From Melastoma dodecandrum (Eukaryota > Streptophyta > Magnoliopsida > Myrtales > Melastomataceae): a DNA stretch of 64,000 bases. The translations under genes and the position numbers were made by a program. Location of the stretch: the NCBI GenBank assembly GCA_029817715.1, contig JARUPY010000290.1, positions 682,001-746,000 on the forward strand, in the 5' to 3' direction. Positions 9,413 to 19,582 of this stretch are shown here, piece by piece. The notes under the pieces are model-generated. The model saw only the letters and a list, made by a program, of their open reading frames with translations, did no database searches and was not told the DNA's origin. Position 1 is the stretch's first letter. Every line of letters starts with the position of its first letter.

Positions 9413-11944
9413 CTATAGGAGGTCAGGTCCCCTCCGCAATTCCTGGGGGTCGACTGTCTGTGACGCATATCGAGGCCTGCGACTTGTAGCCTGTTGGGGT
9501 CGGTCTACTCCCTTATACTCTTCCACAGGTCTTATCTCCTTGACAGGGGTAGTCCTAGTGTACCCCTGTTTGACGACTCTCTGGCCAGACGAGTCCATAA
9601 ACTCAAGTTGCCGTGCCGGGCGTTCCGTACCCCGGGTGGCTGCCTCTCCATTTCCTCTATGCCCCTGGGAACCTCCTCTTCCTCCCCGCGAAGCCAGTCG
9701 GCGATCCACACTAGGAGGACTTTTGAGGACGTGAGAAGGTCCTCGGGGGGTAGTCAACGACATTGCTGCTTCCTCGAAAGGGGTCAGGTCATACCAGTCT
9801 TCTATCTTACTGTCCAACAGGTACTTCTTAAATGTGTGGCATTGGTCCGTCGGGTGAGTGTCGTTCAGGTGCCAGTGGCAAAGCCACTTGTCCCTTCCCT
9901 TCGGCAGGATGAAAACCCCACGCTCAGCCAGTCGCTTCATCAGGGCATTAGCCACCAAGGTCTCGCCAGTTGCTTGCAAATCCTGCGAGGGTATAGCAGA
10001 GTCGTTAATGACTTCTACAAGGTTAACCTCAGTGTCAAATATATCAAATGTATGAATGGCGACTTCGTCGCCAAATGGATTATCATCCACCATGGCGACT
10101 TCATCGACTTCAGGAAAACAGAGCTCTTTAGACTCTATTAAATCCTGAATTATATTTCTAAAGGACAGGCAGTCCTTGGTAGTATGGGTGAAGGAACCAT
10201 GCCACTTGCAATAATTCCTACTTTTTTCCCTTTCTGTCTGAGGGACTCGATGACCAGGCTTAAGCCTGATCCTTTTCTTTTGATAAAGCCAGTCAAAAAT
10301 GGCGTCGACTTTATCTGTGTCGAAGGAGTATTTCCTTTCCTCGGCATTTTTCTGGGAGGCTTTAGCTTTAGAATTTTTCCTAGTCAAGGGGTCACATATA
10401 GTCGACTCTCCCTTAACAAACTCGGCCACGTCGACTTCATAAGTATCGACTTGGTAGGCTCGAGTCAGATTGGCCTCTTCTGTTAGGAGCTGATAGTACT
10501 CAGTGGCTCTCCTTGCCAAATCATATAGATAGGCAAAGCGCTCTCCTTGTAGCTTTTTTCGAAAAGGAATGGACAACGCATTTAATGCGAGGAGCAACTG
10601 GTCTTTCTCCGATATGGGAGGCCTACACCGTAATAAGGCCTTTCTAAGTTTCATTAAAAACTGCCCCGGGTGTTCCCCATTAGCCTGCCTAAGGCGCATA
10701 ACCTCAAACATCGACATGGGGGTATCGAGTCGAGCAACGGTTTTAACAAACATGGACTGCATCTGAGTCCATGAAGCTGCTGACTCCGACGGCAAACTTG
10801 CATACCAGGTAAAGGCATCCCCGGTTAATGAGTTCGGGAAGAGCTTTAGTTTCCAGAAGTCATTCCCGGCCGCCTCGCCAAGTTGATGAGTGAAGTGAGC
10901 AATATGCTCAAGTGGAGTCATTTCATCTTCGCCCGAGAAGCGAGTGAAGTCGGGCACCCTATAACCTCTAGGTAAAGGGAAATCCCTATCAATGTACGCA
11001 GGATAAGGAGACCTGTATAAACAGGTGTCATCTCGCCGAGCTATTCCGGGGACGACTTGCTCTATAACCTGAGTTATGGCCTCTCTTAAAGCTGGGGGTA
11101 CACCGCCTATCGGCCCCTGCCCTGCGAGTCGAGTTGGCCTTAACGGGCTATACGGAGGCCTTTCTCCCATTGTTTGGCTCGTTGGATCCCTTACATAAAA
11201 TGAAGGCTCCTCACGATGATTACTACTCCGGGGTCCAGGCTCATAGGGATCTCCAACTGCGTCGACCATTGGCTCTTTTCCAGGGCGACGAGACGGAATA
11301 AAATCCTCCCCCCGATCTGTTTCCTCTTGGAAGTCCTCTGCCTCATTCCAATACGTATTCGCTGGTCGATTACGTGAAGAAGAGGGTCGGCCAGGGGGAA
11401 CCAGATTCCCGGGTTCAAAGAGAGCATTCGTCCTTATCTCAGATTGCTCAAAAGTCACGTTACGTGGCCCTTGAGCAGTCCGACGAGCGTCTGCCATGAA
11501 CGTAGACTCCCTAAAGGGGGCCTCTCTCATACGAGGTCTCACTCTTTCCTCGTCTCTCGGGCCAGAAAGACGCCCTATTAGAGTTTGGACATCCATTAGA
11601 ATACCCTTCATATCAGTCAACTCCTGACGCCCTATTAGAGTTTGGACATCCATTAGAATACCCTTCATATCAGTCAACTCCTGACGCCCTATTAGAGTTT
11701 GAACATCCATTAGAATACCCTTCATATCAATCAACTCCTGACGCACATCCCCCAATTCCTTGTGGAACTCCAGTCTCGAAATAAATTCGGACGGGGCATG
11801 TGAATCAAAAGTGGACTGGTTTGTAGCTGCCTGGCCTCCTAGGGCCGGCGCTTCCAAGTCCATTCCCGGAGGAAGTTCCTGGTCTTCCCCATCTAAGGGA
11901 TTCTGAGGCTCACGGCCAATAGTACTTCGAGTATTTCTCGGCAT
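9413..11944 (-). CDS. gag: Tat element Gag
   Basis: 843 codons from a good ATG at 11944, 28 bases after the PBS. It has an acidic, Pro-rich N-terminus, three in-frame 19-residue repeats at about residues 68-125, then the conserved retrotransposon gag domain around residues 340-470 (YRVPDFTRFSGEDEMTPLEH, NSLTGDAFTWYASLP). Two Cys/His clusters follow: YCKWHGSFTHTTKDC, and CHWHLNDTHPTDQCHTF near residue 700. The C-terminus is Arg/Gly-rich, as expected for RNA binding. It forms the capsid-like particle. The same gag, decayed, is found at 49647-51336 in a second element. Confidence 0.9.
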   Translation of the reverse strand: MPRNTRSTIGREPQNPLDGEDQELPPGMDLEAPALGGQAATNQSTFDSHAPSEFISRLEFHKELGDVRQELIDMKGILMDVQTLIGRQELTDMKGILMDVQTLIGRQELTDMKGILMDVQTLIGRLSGPRDEERVRPRMREAPFRESTFMADARRTAQGPRNVTFEQSEIRTNALFEPGNLVPPGRPSSSRNRPANTYWNEAEDFQEETDRGEDFIPSRRPGKEPMVDAVGDPYEPGPRSSNHREEPSFYVRDPTSQTMGERPPYSPLRPTRLAGQGPIGGVPPALREAITQVIEQVVPGIARRDDTCLYRSPYPAYIDRDFPLPRGYRVPDFTRFSGEDEMTPLEHIAHFTHQLGEAAGNDFWKLKLFPNSLTGDAFTWYASLPSESAASWTQMQSMFVKTVARLDTPMSMFEVMRLRQANGEHPGQFLMKLRKALLRCRPPISEKDQLLLALNALSIPFRKKLQGERFAYLYDLARRATEYYQLLTEEANLTRAYQVDTYEVDVAEFVKGESTICDPLTRKNSKAKASQKNAEERKYSFDTDKVDAIFDWLYQKKRIRLKPGHRVPQTEREKSRNYCKWHGSFTHTTKDCLSFRNIIQDLIESKELCFPEVDEVAMVDDNPFGDEVAIHTFDIFDTEVNLVEVINDSAIPSQDLQATGETLVANALMKRLAERGVFILPKGRDKWLCHWHLNDTHPTDQCHTFKKYLLDSKIEDWYDLTPFEEAAMSLTTPRGPSHVLKSPPSVDRRLASRGGRGGSQGHRGNGEAATRGTERPARQLEFMDSSGQRVVKQGYTRTTPVKEIRPVEEYKGVDRPQQATSRRPRYASQTVDPQELRRGPDLL
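11571..11741 (-). repeat. Three 57-bp in-frame repeats in gag
   Basis: Units at 11571-11627, 11628-11684 and 11685-11741, nearly identical, each coding 19 residues with the core MKGILMDVQTLIG. The unit length keeps the reading frame. The repeats likely extend a short amphipathic coiled coil in the Gag N-terminus. Confidence 0.92.
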
Positions 11945-11971
11945 TTGAGACTAAGATTTTTTTTTCTTCTA

Positions 11972-11989
11972 CTCCCACTGTGGTCGCCA
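11972..11989 (-). other. Primer binding site, Arg-tRNA type
   Basis: Minus strand TGGCGACCACAGTGGGAG, six bases after the LTR end. The first ten bases are the complement of a tRNA 3' end of the type GTGGTCG-CCA, which fits plant tRNA-Arg, the primer usual for Tat and Ogre elements. The second Tat element has the same site with one change at 49604-49621. Confidence 0.75.
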
Positions 11990-11995
11990 AAAACG

Positions 11996-13008
11996 TGTTC
12001 GCGTATAGAACGGATCACGTCGGAAATATTTGGCAAAGGACTCACAGGAATTGGATTGTGGTCGCCAGTAAGAAGATGCACAATTCTATTCAAACAGAAT
12101 GCAAGTCTTACAATCTTGATGAATTAAGAACAGGGGCTTACAGCCATAAAAACGAAAAGGGAGCAAGTGGTGACAATGATATGGAATCCTATGACGGCGG
12201 TGAACTTGTGACGAAGGCCTTGGAAGCTCGCTCCGTCGGTGGCGGTCGCTGGCGGGAGGCTGTGACGAAGGCCTTGGAAGCTCGCTCCGTCGGTGGTGTC
12301 GCTGGCGGGGGTTTGACGGCAAAGGCCCTACGAGCTCACTCTGTCGATGGAAGGGGAGTTGACCTATAAACCGGGTCAAGGTATCTAATTCATAAGGTTG
12401 ACGAACAAACTTCAGAGCTTTGGCTGTGTATGGTCGTGTTTTGTCTTGAAAAATTCTTCTGCTATTTATAGAGGATTTGTACGTCTTTAACACGTAACAG
12501 ATAGATCGTGTTGCAGATCGTGTTATAGATCGTGATCCTTAATATCGTGGGAGTGTCTCAACAACCTCCTTGATATATGGGATCACGTTCCTGGATATTA
12601 GGATCAGTTATGATCCTTAACAAACGTGATTGAAAATGAATAAATTTATTCCAACCTTGTCGACTTGACTGATCTGTATGGACTACGACCGACTTGGTCG
12701 ACTTATCCAGAATTCCGTCGACTTGACCCTACTAGTAGACTTAGCTACTGTTGAGTCATCTTGGTGGACTTTGATTACCATATTCCTTCATCGTGAGTCG
12801 ACCTAGTCGACTTAGTCGACTTCGTCACAAGTCGACCTAGTCGACTTCGTCATAAGTCGACCTAGTCGACTTTGTCATGGGTGGACCTAATCGACTTCGT
12901 CGTGAGTCGGCCTAGACGACTGTATCTTGGGCCGACTCGGAGTGTGACTTGAGTGATTACTGGGTTTCTGTTCTAAACCCAAGCCCAAAGTTATTTGCCA
13001 TGTCAATA
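11996..13008 (-). repeat. 5' LTR of the Tat element
   Basis: 1013 bp. The left edge, which is the LTR 3' end, reads TGTTCGCG on the plus strand, so the LTR ends CGCGAACA on its own strand. The right edge is aata instead of the caca-type end of the other copy, so the canonical TG has mutated to TA. It contains the same roughly 50-bp repeats, TATA box and GTCGAC minisatellite as the left LTR. Confidence 0.92.
12461..12470 (-). promoter_or_regulatory. TATA box of the Tat 5' LTR
   Basis: Minus strand TATAAATAGC, about 540 bases inside the LTR from its 5' end, placed to drive the genomic RNA toward gag. The same box is at 396-403 in the 3' LTR. Confidence 0.65.
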
Positions 13009-13362
13009 GATTGGCTACGCAATCTCAACAAAATCTTGCTCATCTAAGCCTTTTGGTCCTTCAGATTTGGAGAGAGCAGGTTCGTTGGCCACACCTTCTT
13101 CAGAGACATGAGTCTCTTCAGCATATGGTTCTCCTCCTATAGGAAACTCGCCCCCATGCAGAACCTTTTCCATAATGGCTTCTGGAGACTAAGCAGAGAC
13201 CTCCTTGGCCATAGGAGCAGGTGGATCAGCAGCACTGAGCATCTCATATGGTGGAACCTCCTCAGAAGGTTGATCAACAGCGACAGGCTTGGGAGCCTGT
13301 GTAGGAGGGGGTGAAGCGCCGGATTTCTACAGCCTCTTGGGATTCTTGGTCTTTGGTGCCAT
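13009..13362 (-). pseudogene. Env-like ORF of the Sirevirus-like element, broken
   Basis: It starts with ATG at 13362 and the peptide MAPKTKNPKRL, then an in-frame TAG. Reading on, the same frame stays Pro/Glu-rich and hydrophilic until 13009, with one more TAG near 13190 and a TAG at the Tat junction. The position after pol and the basic start fit the env-like ORF of some Sireviruses; no signal peptide or membrane span is visible in the part that remains. The identification rests on position more than on similarity. Confidence 0.5.
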
Positions 13363-13515
13363 TGGACAATTTTCAAAGAAGAGTTGAGAGAAGAAATAGA
13401 ATTTAGGGCTTCAGGAGGCAGAAGAGAAGTGTATGGTGGTGAAAGAGAGAGAAGAGGGCTATAGAGATTTAAGAAGAAAATAGCATAAGCTAAATTTGGT
13501 AAGAAAATATTCTCC

Positions 13516-13524
13516 AATATATAG
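13516..13524 (-). promoter_or_regulatory. TATA-like box ahead of the env-like ORF
   Basis: Minus strand CTATATATT about 155 bases upstream of the ATG at 13362, followed by a pyrimidine-rich leader with CTCTCTTTC words like a plant 5' UTR. Suggests, without proof, an internal promoter between pol and the env-like ORF. Confidence 0.35.
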
Positions 13525-13959
13525 GTAGATCAGAAACCTTTCAGATCCTAACAGATCTTTTACGGATTAGATTAATCTAACTATTGGAGGAAATCTTTCC
13601 AGATTTTGTTACCGTTTGACTCAAGGTAAATTTTGAATCCAACAGTCGTTCATGACTGTAGAAGGTCAACCTTCTACGCTAAAGCTTCTGCACAGTTTGG
13701 TTAGGTAATTAACTTTAAAAACATAAGTCCCCTGACTTAATTAACGTAATCTCAAGTTTTCACCTGAGCAGAACGTTGAGTTGCAGAAGGTTAGCTTCTG
13801 CACCAAGCTTCTGTACGTAGCTATCTATTCTAAGGTGAGATATAAAGACGTCTCATCTTAGAAAGTTGGTGTTTGAGTTAATTTCTTGCAGAAGGTCAAC
13901 TTTTTGCACCTAAGTTTTGTTGTGTCAGTGATGACACATTGCCTTAGCTTTTGGCTTAA

Positions 13960-15330
13960 GGGCTTAGATAAGGTGACAAATTCCCAACTCGCTTCTGATA
14001 AAGTCAAATTGATCTTTATCTAGAGGCTTAGTGAAGATGTCCGCCAGTTGTCGTTCGGTAAGCTTTTGGCACATTGCCCCTCAAAAAATGATGTCTGAGT
14101 TCGATGTGTTTTGATCTAGAGTGACAAACGGGGCTATGAGCGAAATTGATTGCGCTCGTATTATCACACTTGATTGAGATTTTAACAAACTCAAGATTAT
14201 AGTCCTCAAGTTGTTATTTCATCAATGGAACCTGACCACAGCAACTTACAGCTGATACATACTCAGCTTCTACGGTTGATAAAGCATGTTCCCCATGAGT
14301 TGACAAGTACCTTCGAAACTTTTTCTATCAATTTTGCAGCCTGCAAAGACGGCATCCAAGTATCTAATAAGATCAAAATCTGATCCTTTGGGATGCCACA
14401 ATCCGAGGTTAGCAGAACCTTGCAAGTATCTAAAGATTCTCTTGACCGCAGTCATATGAGATTCTTTGGGTACAGATTGAAATCTTGCACCGAGACATCG
14501 CTAAATTGTACGTCGGGTTTAAAAGCTATAAGGTATAGAATGGAGCAAATCATGCTCCTGTGGATCTTACTATCCACTTTATAATCACTTTCATTTTTGT
14601 CTATCATTGTGCTTGTAGCCATAAGAGTCAACAGGGGTTTCGTGCCATCTAGGCCAAATCGCTTCAGAAGCCGCAACGTTTCTTGATGTAGAAAGGAACC
14701 TTCTGCTGTTTGCTGAATTTGCAATCCGAGAAAAAATGTAAGTTCTCCTATCATGGTCATTTCGAACTCATTTGTCATGAGTTCTACAAACTCTTTGCAT
14801 AGCTTATCATCGGTTGATCAGAAAATTATGTCATCAACATAGATCTGGACCACCATAAGATAATTGATTTCATTTTTATGGAAGGGTGTTGTATCTACTC
14901 GACCTCTTCTGTAGCCCTTTTCTAGCAGAAAGGAGTCGAGCTTCTCATAACAAGCTCCTGGTGCTTGTTTAAGCCCAAATAATGCCTTTGAGAGCTTATT
15001 GACGTGTTTTCTGTGCTTTGGATCCTTGAATCCATGAGGTTGCTCAACGTATACCTCTTCTTTAATTTCACCATTAAAGAAGGCATTCTTCACATCCATT
15101 TGATACAACCTAAAGTTGTTGTATGAGGCATAGGCTAGTCTCTAGACGTGTTACAGAAGCAAACGTCTCGTCGAAGTCTATCCCTCTTCTTGGGAATAAC
15201 CTTTTGCAACGAGTCTTGCTTTGTTTCGGACATTCGCCTGACTCATTTAGTTTGTTTCTGAAGACCCATCTTGTTCCTATCACGAAAGGACGTGGGACAA
15301 GTGTCCATACTTTGTTCCTCTCAAACTAAT
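13960..15330 (-). pseudogene. Copia RT and RNase H, decayed
   Basis: The piece 15108-14818 reads YQMDVKNAFFNGEIKEEVYV, then a LFGLKQAPGACYEKLDSFLL segment and the catalytic VQIYVDDIIF. The piece 14778-14452 continues with the GELTFFLGLQIQ motif, and 14455-14270 with AVKRIFRYLQGSANLGLW; RNase H follows with ADIFTKPLDKDQF ending near 13970. The pieces are in different frames with several stops. Motif wording matches the Sirevirus branch of Ty1/copia. Confidence 0.88.
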
Positions 15331-16620
15331 TTAGCTTTTCTTGCATTGCAAGAATCCAATTTGAATCACTAAGAGCTTCATCAATTCCATTTGGCTCGAT
15401 TTGAGATAAGAACGCAGAATGTTGGTAGAAGTCATTAGCAGAACGTCGTGTCCGAATGCCTCTATTGATGTCTCCTATAACTTGGTCAATAGGATGGCTT
15501 CGTTTGTAAAAAGGTGGAACATTTAATTCTGAATGTTGAAGCCTATTTAGACGGATCAACGTTAAACCCCTCAAATCCATTGCTAAAATTTGGGGCAGGA
15601 GTATGTTCGTCCTTACTACCTTCTACTGAAGGATTATCTGCAGAGATTATATCTTCTGTGAGTTCCAAAAACACTACAGGTTCTGCAGTATCTTCTATTT
15701 TGTTGAATGAGTCATTAATTTTAACATTGATGGACTCTTCAATTTTAGATGTCCTTTTATTAAGGATTCGATAAGCTTTGCTAATCGTAGTGTATCCTAG
15801 AAAAATTTCCTCATCCGACCTAGCTTCAAACTTTTCCTTGTTATCCTTAGAAGGCCTCAATATATAGCAGACACTTCGAAATGGATGAAAGTAGGAAATG
15901 TTTGGTTTTCTCCCCCAGAGAAGTTCATAGGGAGTTTTATCCAACTTGTGTCTAGTAAGACCCTATTGGATATGTATCATGCGGTATTCACAGCTTCTGC
16001 CCAAAGGTTATGTGTGTGGAACCTTACTCTCACATATCATGGTCCTTGCCATGTCCAATAGAGTTCGGTTTTTTCTTTCTGCAATACCATTTTGTTGAGG
16101 AGTATAGGGAGCAGAAAAAGTGTGATCAACACCATATTTGCTATAGAAGGTTTCAAAATCATGGTTTTCAAACTATGTACCATGATCTGTCCTTATAGCT
16201 TTTACAGAAGAGTTGAACTCATTCTACGGAAGTTTAGCTAAGCTTTCGAAATCCTCAAAAGCATCACTTTTATGGGCGAGGAATTTAACCTAGGTAAACC
16301 TAGAGTAGTCATCAACCACTACAATGCGATACATTTTTCTCTAATACTTTGAACTCTGGTTGGACTAAAAAGATCAATGTGTAGAAGGTCCTTTTTAGTT
16401 GTAGAAATTTCATTCTTAGGCTTGAATGAGTGTTTGGTTTGCTTACCAAGAGAACAAGCTTCACAGAAGCTTGCTTGCTCAAATTTGATGTTAGGAAGTC
16501 CTTTCACCAAATTCATTGAAGCAATCTTGGATAGCAACCGAAAGTTGATATGACCTAACTTTCTATGCCAAAGATTACTCTCATCCTTGACAGACAGAAG
16601 GCAGTTTTCTATATTACAGA
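15330..16620 (-). pseudogene. Copia integrase and pre-integrase domain, decayed
   Basis: The piece 16537-16319 has the zinc-binding end of the GAG-pre-integrase domain (CEACSLGKQTKHSF) and the start of the DDE fold (LLHIDLFSP). The piece 15944-15543 has the integrase C-terminal part, with TPYELLWGRKPNISYFHPF and FLGYTTISKAYRILN. The segment between them keeps the order expected for integrase but is broken by stops. Confidence 0.8.
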
Positions 16621-17129
16621 AACTGTTAGGTGATAAAGAATAAATATTCCTTCTGCGTTTGCAAATAAAGCGAACTTTATTGTCTAGTATACCAAAACAA
16701 GAATCTTTATCAAAGTTAATAATATACCCTTTGTCACATAGCTGGCTGATGCTCAGCAGGTTATGCTTCTATTTCGTCACAAGCAGAACGTCTTCAATAA
16801 CCATAGTTTCTAGAGTATCAACAATTCTAGATCCAAATACAGAACCTTTGTTGTTGTCACCAAAGCTTACAGAACCTCCGTTCTGCAGTGTAAGGTTGGA
16901 AAATTTTCAGGGATCACCAGTCATGTGCTTAGAGCAACCACTGTCCAGATACCACTCATTTTCCTAAGCTTCTGTCCATAGACAAAGCGATTCTGTTGTG
17001 TGATTTAATTCGGTGTGAGTTGTAGAACAGACAAGTGCTTGTTCTTGATTGTCATCAGACTGATCACTCTCTTCCCAGGCAAGCATAGCTCTCATACCCT
17101 TAATGGGAGCAGAATGTTGTTCCTTCTCC

Positions 17130-17720
17130 CGAATAAGAGGACAATCGGTCTTTATATGACCTTTCTTATTGTATTCAAAGCACCTTAGTTCTGGTTGCTT
17201 AGAATGTCTTTTCCTTACGCCTTTATTCTTGTTGAACCGGCGTTTGGAGGCGAACTTGAGAAGTTCATCATCCGTTTCAGCTTCAGCTTCTGTATCATCG
17301 CAAGTTCATCATCCGTTTCAGCTTCAGCTTCTGAATCATCATTAGAAGCTTCTGTTGTTTCTCTTGTAGCTTTAAATGCCGCAGAGTTGATGTCCAGGTG
17401 AGATGATTTCTCAATCTCATAAGAGATCAAGGAACTCATAAGTTGTTCTAGAGGGAGAGTAGTGAGATCCCTTGCTTCCTCTATAGCCGTTTTCTTGGCT
17501 TCCCAAGATCTGGGCAAGGTGCGCATAACCTTTCTCACCAATTCCACATTTGTGAATGACTTTCTCAGATGTTCTAGGGCATTTACTAGAAGGGTTAGCC
17601 TCTCATACGTCTGTTAGACAGTCTCATTATTTTTCATAGAGAAATTCCCATATTGATGAACAAAAATGTTCATCTTCTGTCGAGTGAAGACCGTTTCTCA
17701 ACAAGCTGTAAGGCTTCGTT
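17130..17720 (-). pseudogene. Copia gag fragment with damaged zinc knuckle
   Basis: 17547-17215 encodes a UBN2-type gag piece (VRKVMRTLPRSWEAKKTAIE, LPLEQLMSSLISYEIE). A CCHC knuckle follows near 17190-17140, in which the second Cys is Tyr (CFEYNKKGHIKTDC), which would break zinc binding. Within it a 43-bp tandem duplication (about 17264-17338, tcatcatccgtttcagcttc core) encodes an acidic run. The N-terminal half of gag is largely missing, because the PBS is only about 180 bases from the UBN2 part. Confidence 0.75.
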
Positions 17721-17727
17721 GAGTTGG

Positions 17728-17739
17728 GCTCTGCTACCA
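17728..17739 (-). other. Primer binding site, initiator Met-tRNA type
   Basis: Minus strand TGGTAGCAGAGC, 11 of 12 matches to the copia consensus TGGTATCAGAGC. It marks the end of the 5' LTR and the start of the internal region. Confidence 0.7.
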
Positions 17740-17744
17740 AAGGT

Positions 17745-18300
17745 TGATGCTTCTGCAATCAAGGTTCTACAAAACCGACCACCGTAAGCGTGATAGCAAG
17801 ATCTAAAAGATACTTGTAGTAGCAGAAGGTTGTCACATAATCATGTAGGTTTCTACACTACCAAGAGATGATCCGTGAGAACTAGATCGAAGGAAACAAC
17901 ACGATAACCTGATTGGTTTCTGTACCGTTATATCCATAACCCTTTGGGTCGAGCACAGAGTTCTGTTACTAACTCCAGAAACTCTCTGGTTGAGGTTCTG
18001 CACGGAAGACAGTGACTAACTCCAAAAACTCTCTGGTTGAGGATCTGCCTTACACAGGCAGACAGGGCCTCTGTCCATGGGAGGATTTTCCCTCCAGCCG
18101 TTTCACGACCTGCTTGGCTCCTCACCAAGGCTTCCTTAATGCTTGGCTCCTCACCAAGACTTCCAGAAGCAGACAACACCCGTGGGACTTCTCCAGAGCC
18201 TGCAATAGGTGCTTCCCTTCTCCAGAAACACAAATGTCATTTCCTCATCATGAAAAGTCGGGGTATATACGTGCCCTAAACCCTAAACTCTAAACCCTAC
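17745..18300 (-). repeat. 5' LTR of the Sirevirus-like element (right edge uncertain)
   Basis: It begins just outside the PBS. It contains a 33-bp direct repeat (actaactccagaaactctct core, near 17969 and 18014), a second one (gcttggctcctcaccaag near 18110 and 18143), and on the minus strand a TATA-like box near 18262. At 18274-18300 there are three and a half telomere-like CCCTAAA units (telo-box). The right edge cannot be fixed because the neighbouring DNA is also decayed. Confidence 0.5.
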
Positions 18301-19560
18301 ATTATCTTCATCTTCATTCTCCACTTTCATTACTAATGGCTCAACATATGCAGGTTGGTCTTTCAATCCGCCGAGATGACCGTACAGGCAGTGTATTGCA
18401 TATTGGTTGATCATGTCGCATGCTTCCCTTACGATACTGGCGCTCTCTTCCGTGCAAGAGGCGCAAAGTTCAATCTTGCACAACCTCTTCATCATGTCAA
18501 TACAAGAGTTAGTTTAATTTTATGGAAACATCAAAATGGAAACTAAGTTAATACGTATAAGTGTCCCCAACATTTGTTCGGTACGTGAATCGTAGTACTT
18601 ACTTGTGTGCCTTGTCTACCACAATGTTGAGTAGTAAATGTCCGTCCGCCACACGAGTGGCACCGGTATCCTCATTCGCTGATTCCACCATTCCACATAT
18701 TATTGATGAATCTCCAACCAGTTGTCGATGAATATGCCATGGATGTCAATTTTTTGAATACTCTTCTTTGTATCACAGGCGTCGGGAACTAGTTGGAAAT
18801 CTCTAAGTTAACGGATACATCTATCAAGAAGATGCCACTCCACGACGAAGAAGAAATAAGAGGGACACGAGCTTGCTAGCAGTTGCGCCCACGTAGACAA
18901 TACTCCGATGACCTAGCAATCACTTCTTCAATGTAGGGATGCCAAACAATCTCCAAAATTTGAAAAATATGTTAGCTTTATTATCATTTCTCTTTAGTGT
19001 GCAAAATGTAAGGATTATATATTGTACCTAATCAAAGCATGTCTATCAAATGCCTCCTTATAAGCCGCTAAAACAATGGTCGGTACAGTGCGAGTATTGA
19101 ACTCAACTCCCCATCGGTGGGCTAAAGGCGTAGCCATTACATATACCGTTTGAAGCCTAAGGGGAGAGACGTATGGAACCTACCCCATGCCCAAATTTGT
19201 AGTAGAATGAGCGGTCCCTTTATCTGGGAAGCTTTATGATGTGATGTATACCAAAGGGTTTGATAACGAAAGGATGACCGGATGTTCTTGGATGCGGTGG
19301 TTACCTCGTTTATCTTTCTAGCAAAGTCGTTGAACGTACTTTCCTATCCAAACCCAGGTAACTTTACTATCCCCAAATTTATCCCGGACAGCCAAATCGA
19401 ACCCGTAATTAGATGAATAAGAATCAAGTTCCTCCTAATTTGTAGTAGTTCACGAAAACAACACCTTTGAAACAATGATATCGATCCCAAGACGGAACAA
19501 TTAATTCTAGGACCATGAATTTCTTGTCAAAGGCCTGAACATTAATGGTGAGCTGGAATG
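18300..19560 (-). pseudogene. Plant mobile domain (aminotransferase-like) gene relic
   Basis: Minus-strand translation in several frames gives the typical order of a plant mobile domain: LLQIWAWGRF, then PLAHRWGVEFNTRTVPTIVL followed by YKEAFDRHALIRYN, then after a possible intron (about 18960-19030) HPYIEEVIAR and CLRGR, VEWHLLDRCIR, and a tail with PLVMKVENEDED near 18330. Frames shift at least three times and stops are common. The family includes MAIL/MAIN-type silencing factors and many transposon-carried copies; this one is dead. Confidence 0.7.
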
Positions 19561-19582
19561 CGAACTTTATGTAAAGACTCGA

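Larger units (their letters stand above)
1..13008 (-). mobile_element. Tat-lineage Ty3/gypsy LTR retrotransposon, nearly complete
   Basis: On the minus strand the order is 5' LTR (11996-13008), PBS (11972-11989), gag, pro, pol (RT, RNase H, archaeal-type RNase H, integrase), an extra gene on the opposite strand, PPT (959-975) and 3' LTR (1-958). The left LTR lacks about 73 bases, which lie beyond the window edge. The second RNase H between the Ty3-type RNase H and the integrase, together with the Arg-type primer site, are hallmarks of the Tat clade. The two LTRs align along their length with scattered substitutions and a copy-number change in a minisatellite, so the insertion is fairly young. 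The element landed in the env-like ORF of a copia element; the base-pair duplication next to it could only be gattg at 13009-13013, and its partner lies outside the window. Confidence 0.93.
13009..18300 (-). mobile_element. Degenerate Ty1/copia element, Sirevirus-like
   Basis: On the minus strand the order is LTR (about 17745-18300), Met-tRNA PBS (17728-17739), gag with zinc knuckle, GAG-pre-integrase, integrase, RT, RNase H ending near 13960, then an env-like ORF starting at 13362. The order integrase before RT defines Ty1/copia, and the extra ORF downstream of pol points to the Sirevirus lineage. Every coding part carries stops and frameshifts. The left end was cut by the Tat element at 13008; the rest of the element and its 3' LTR should lie to the left of the window. 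Confidence 0.85.

Noticed and set aside
18012..18293. 93-codon frame and others in 17928-18293
   Set aside because: Inside the presumed copia LTR, built of short direct repeats.
18274..18300. True telomere or chromosome end
   Set aside because: Only three and a half CCCTAAA-like units, one imperfect, with ordinary sequence on both sides.
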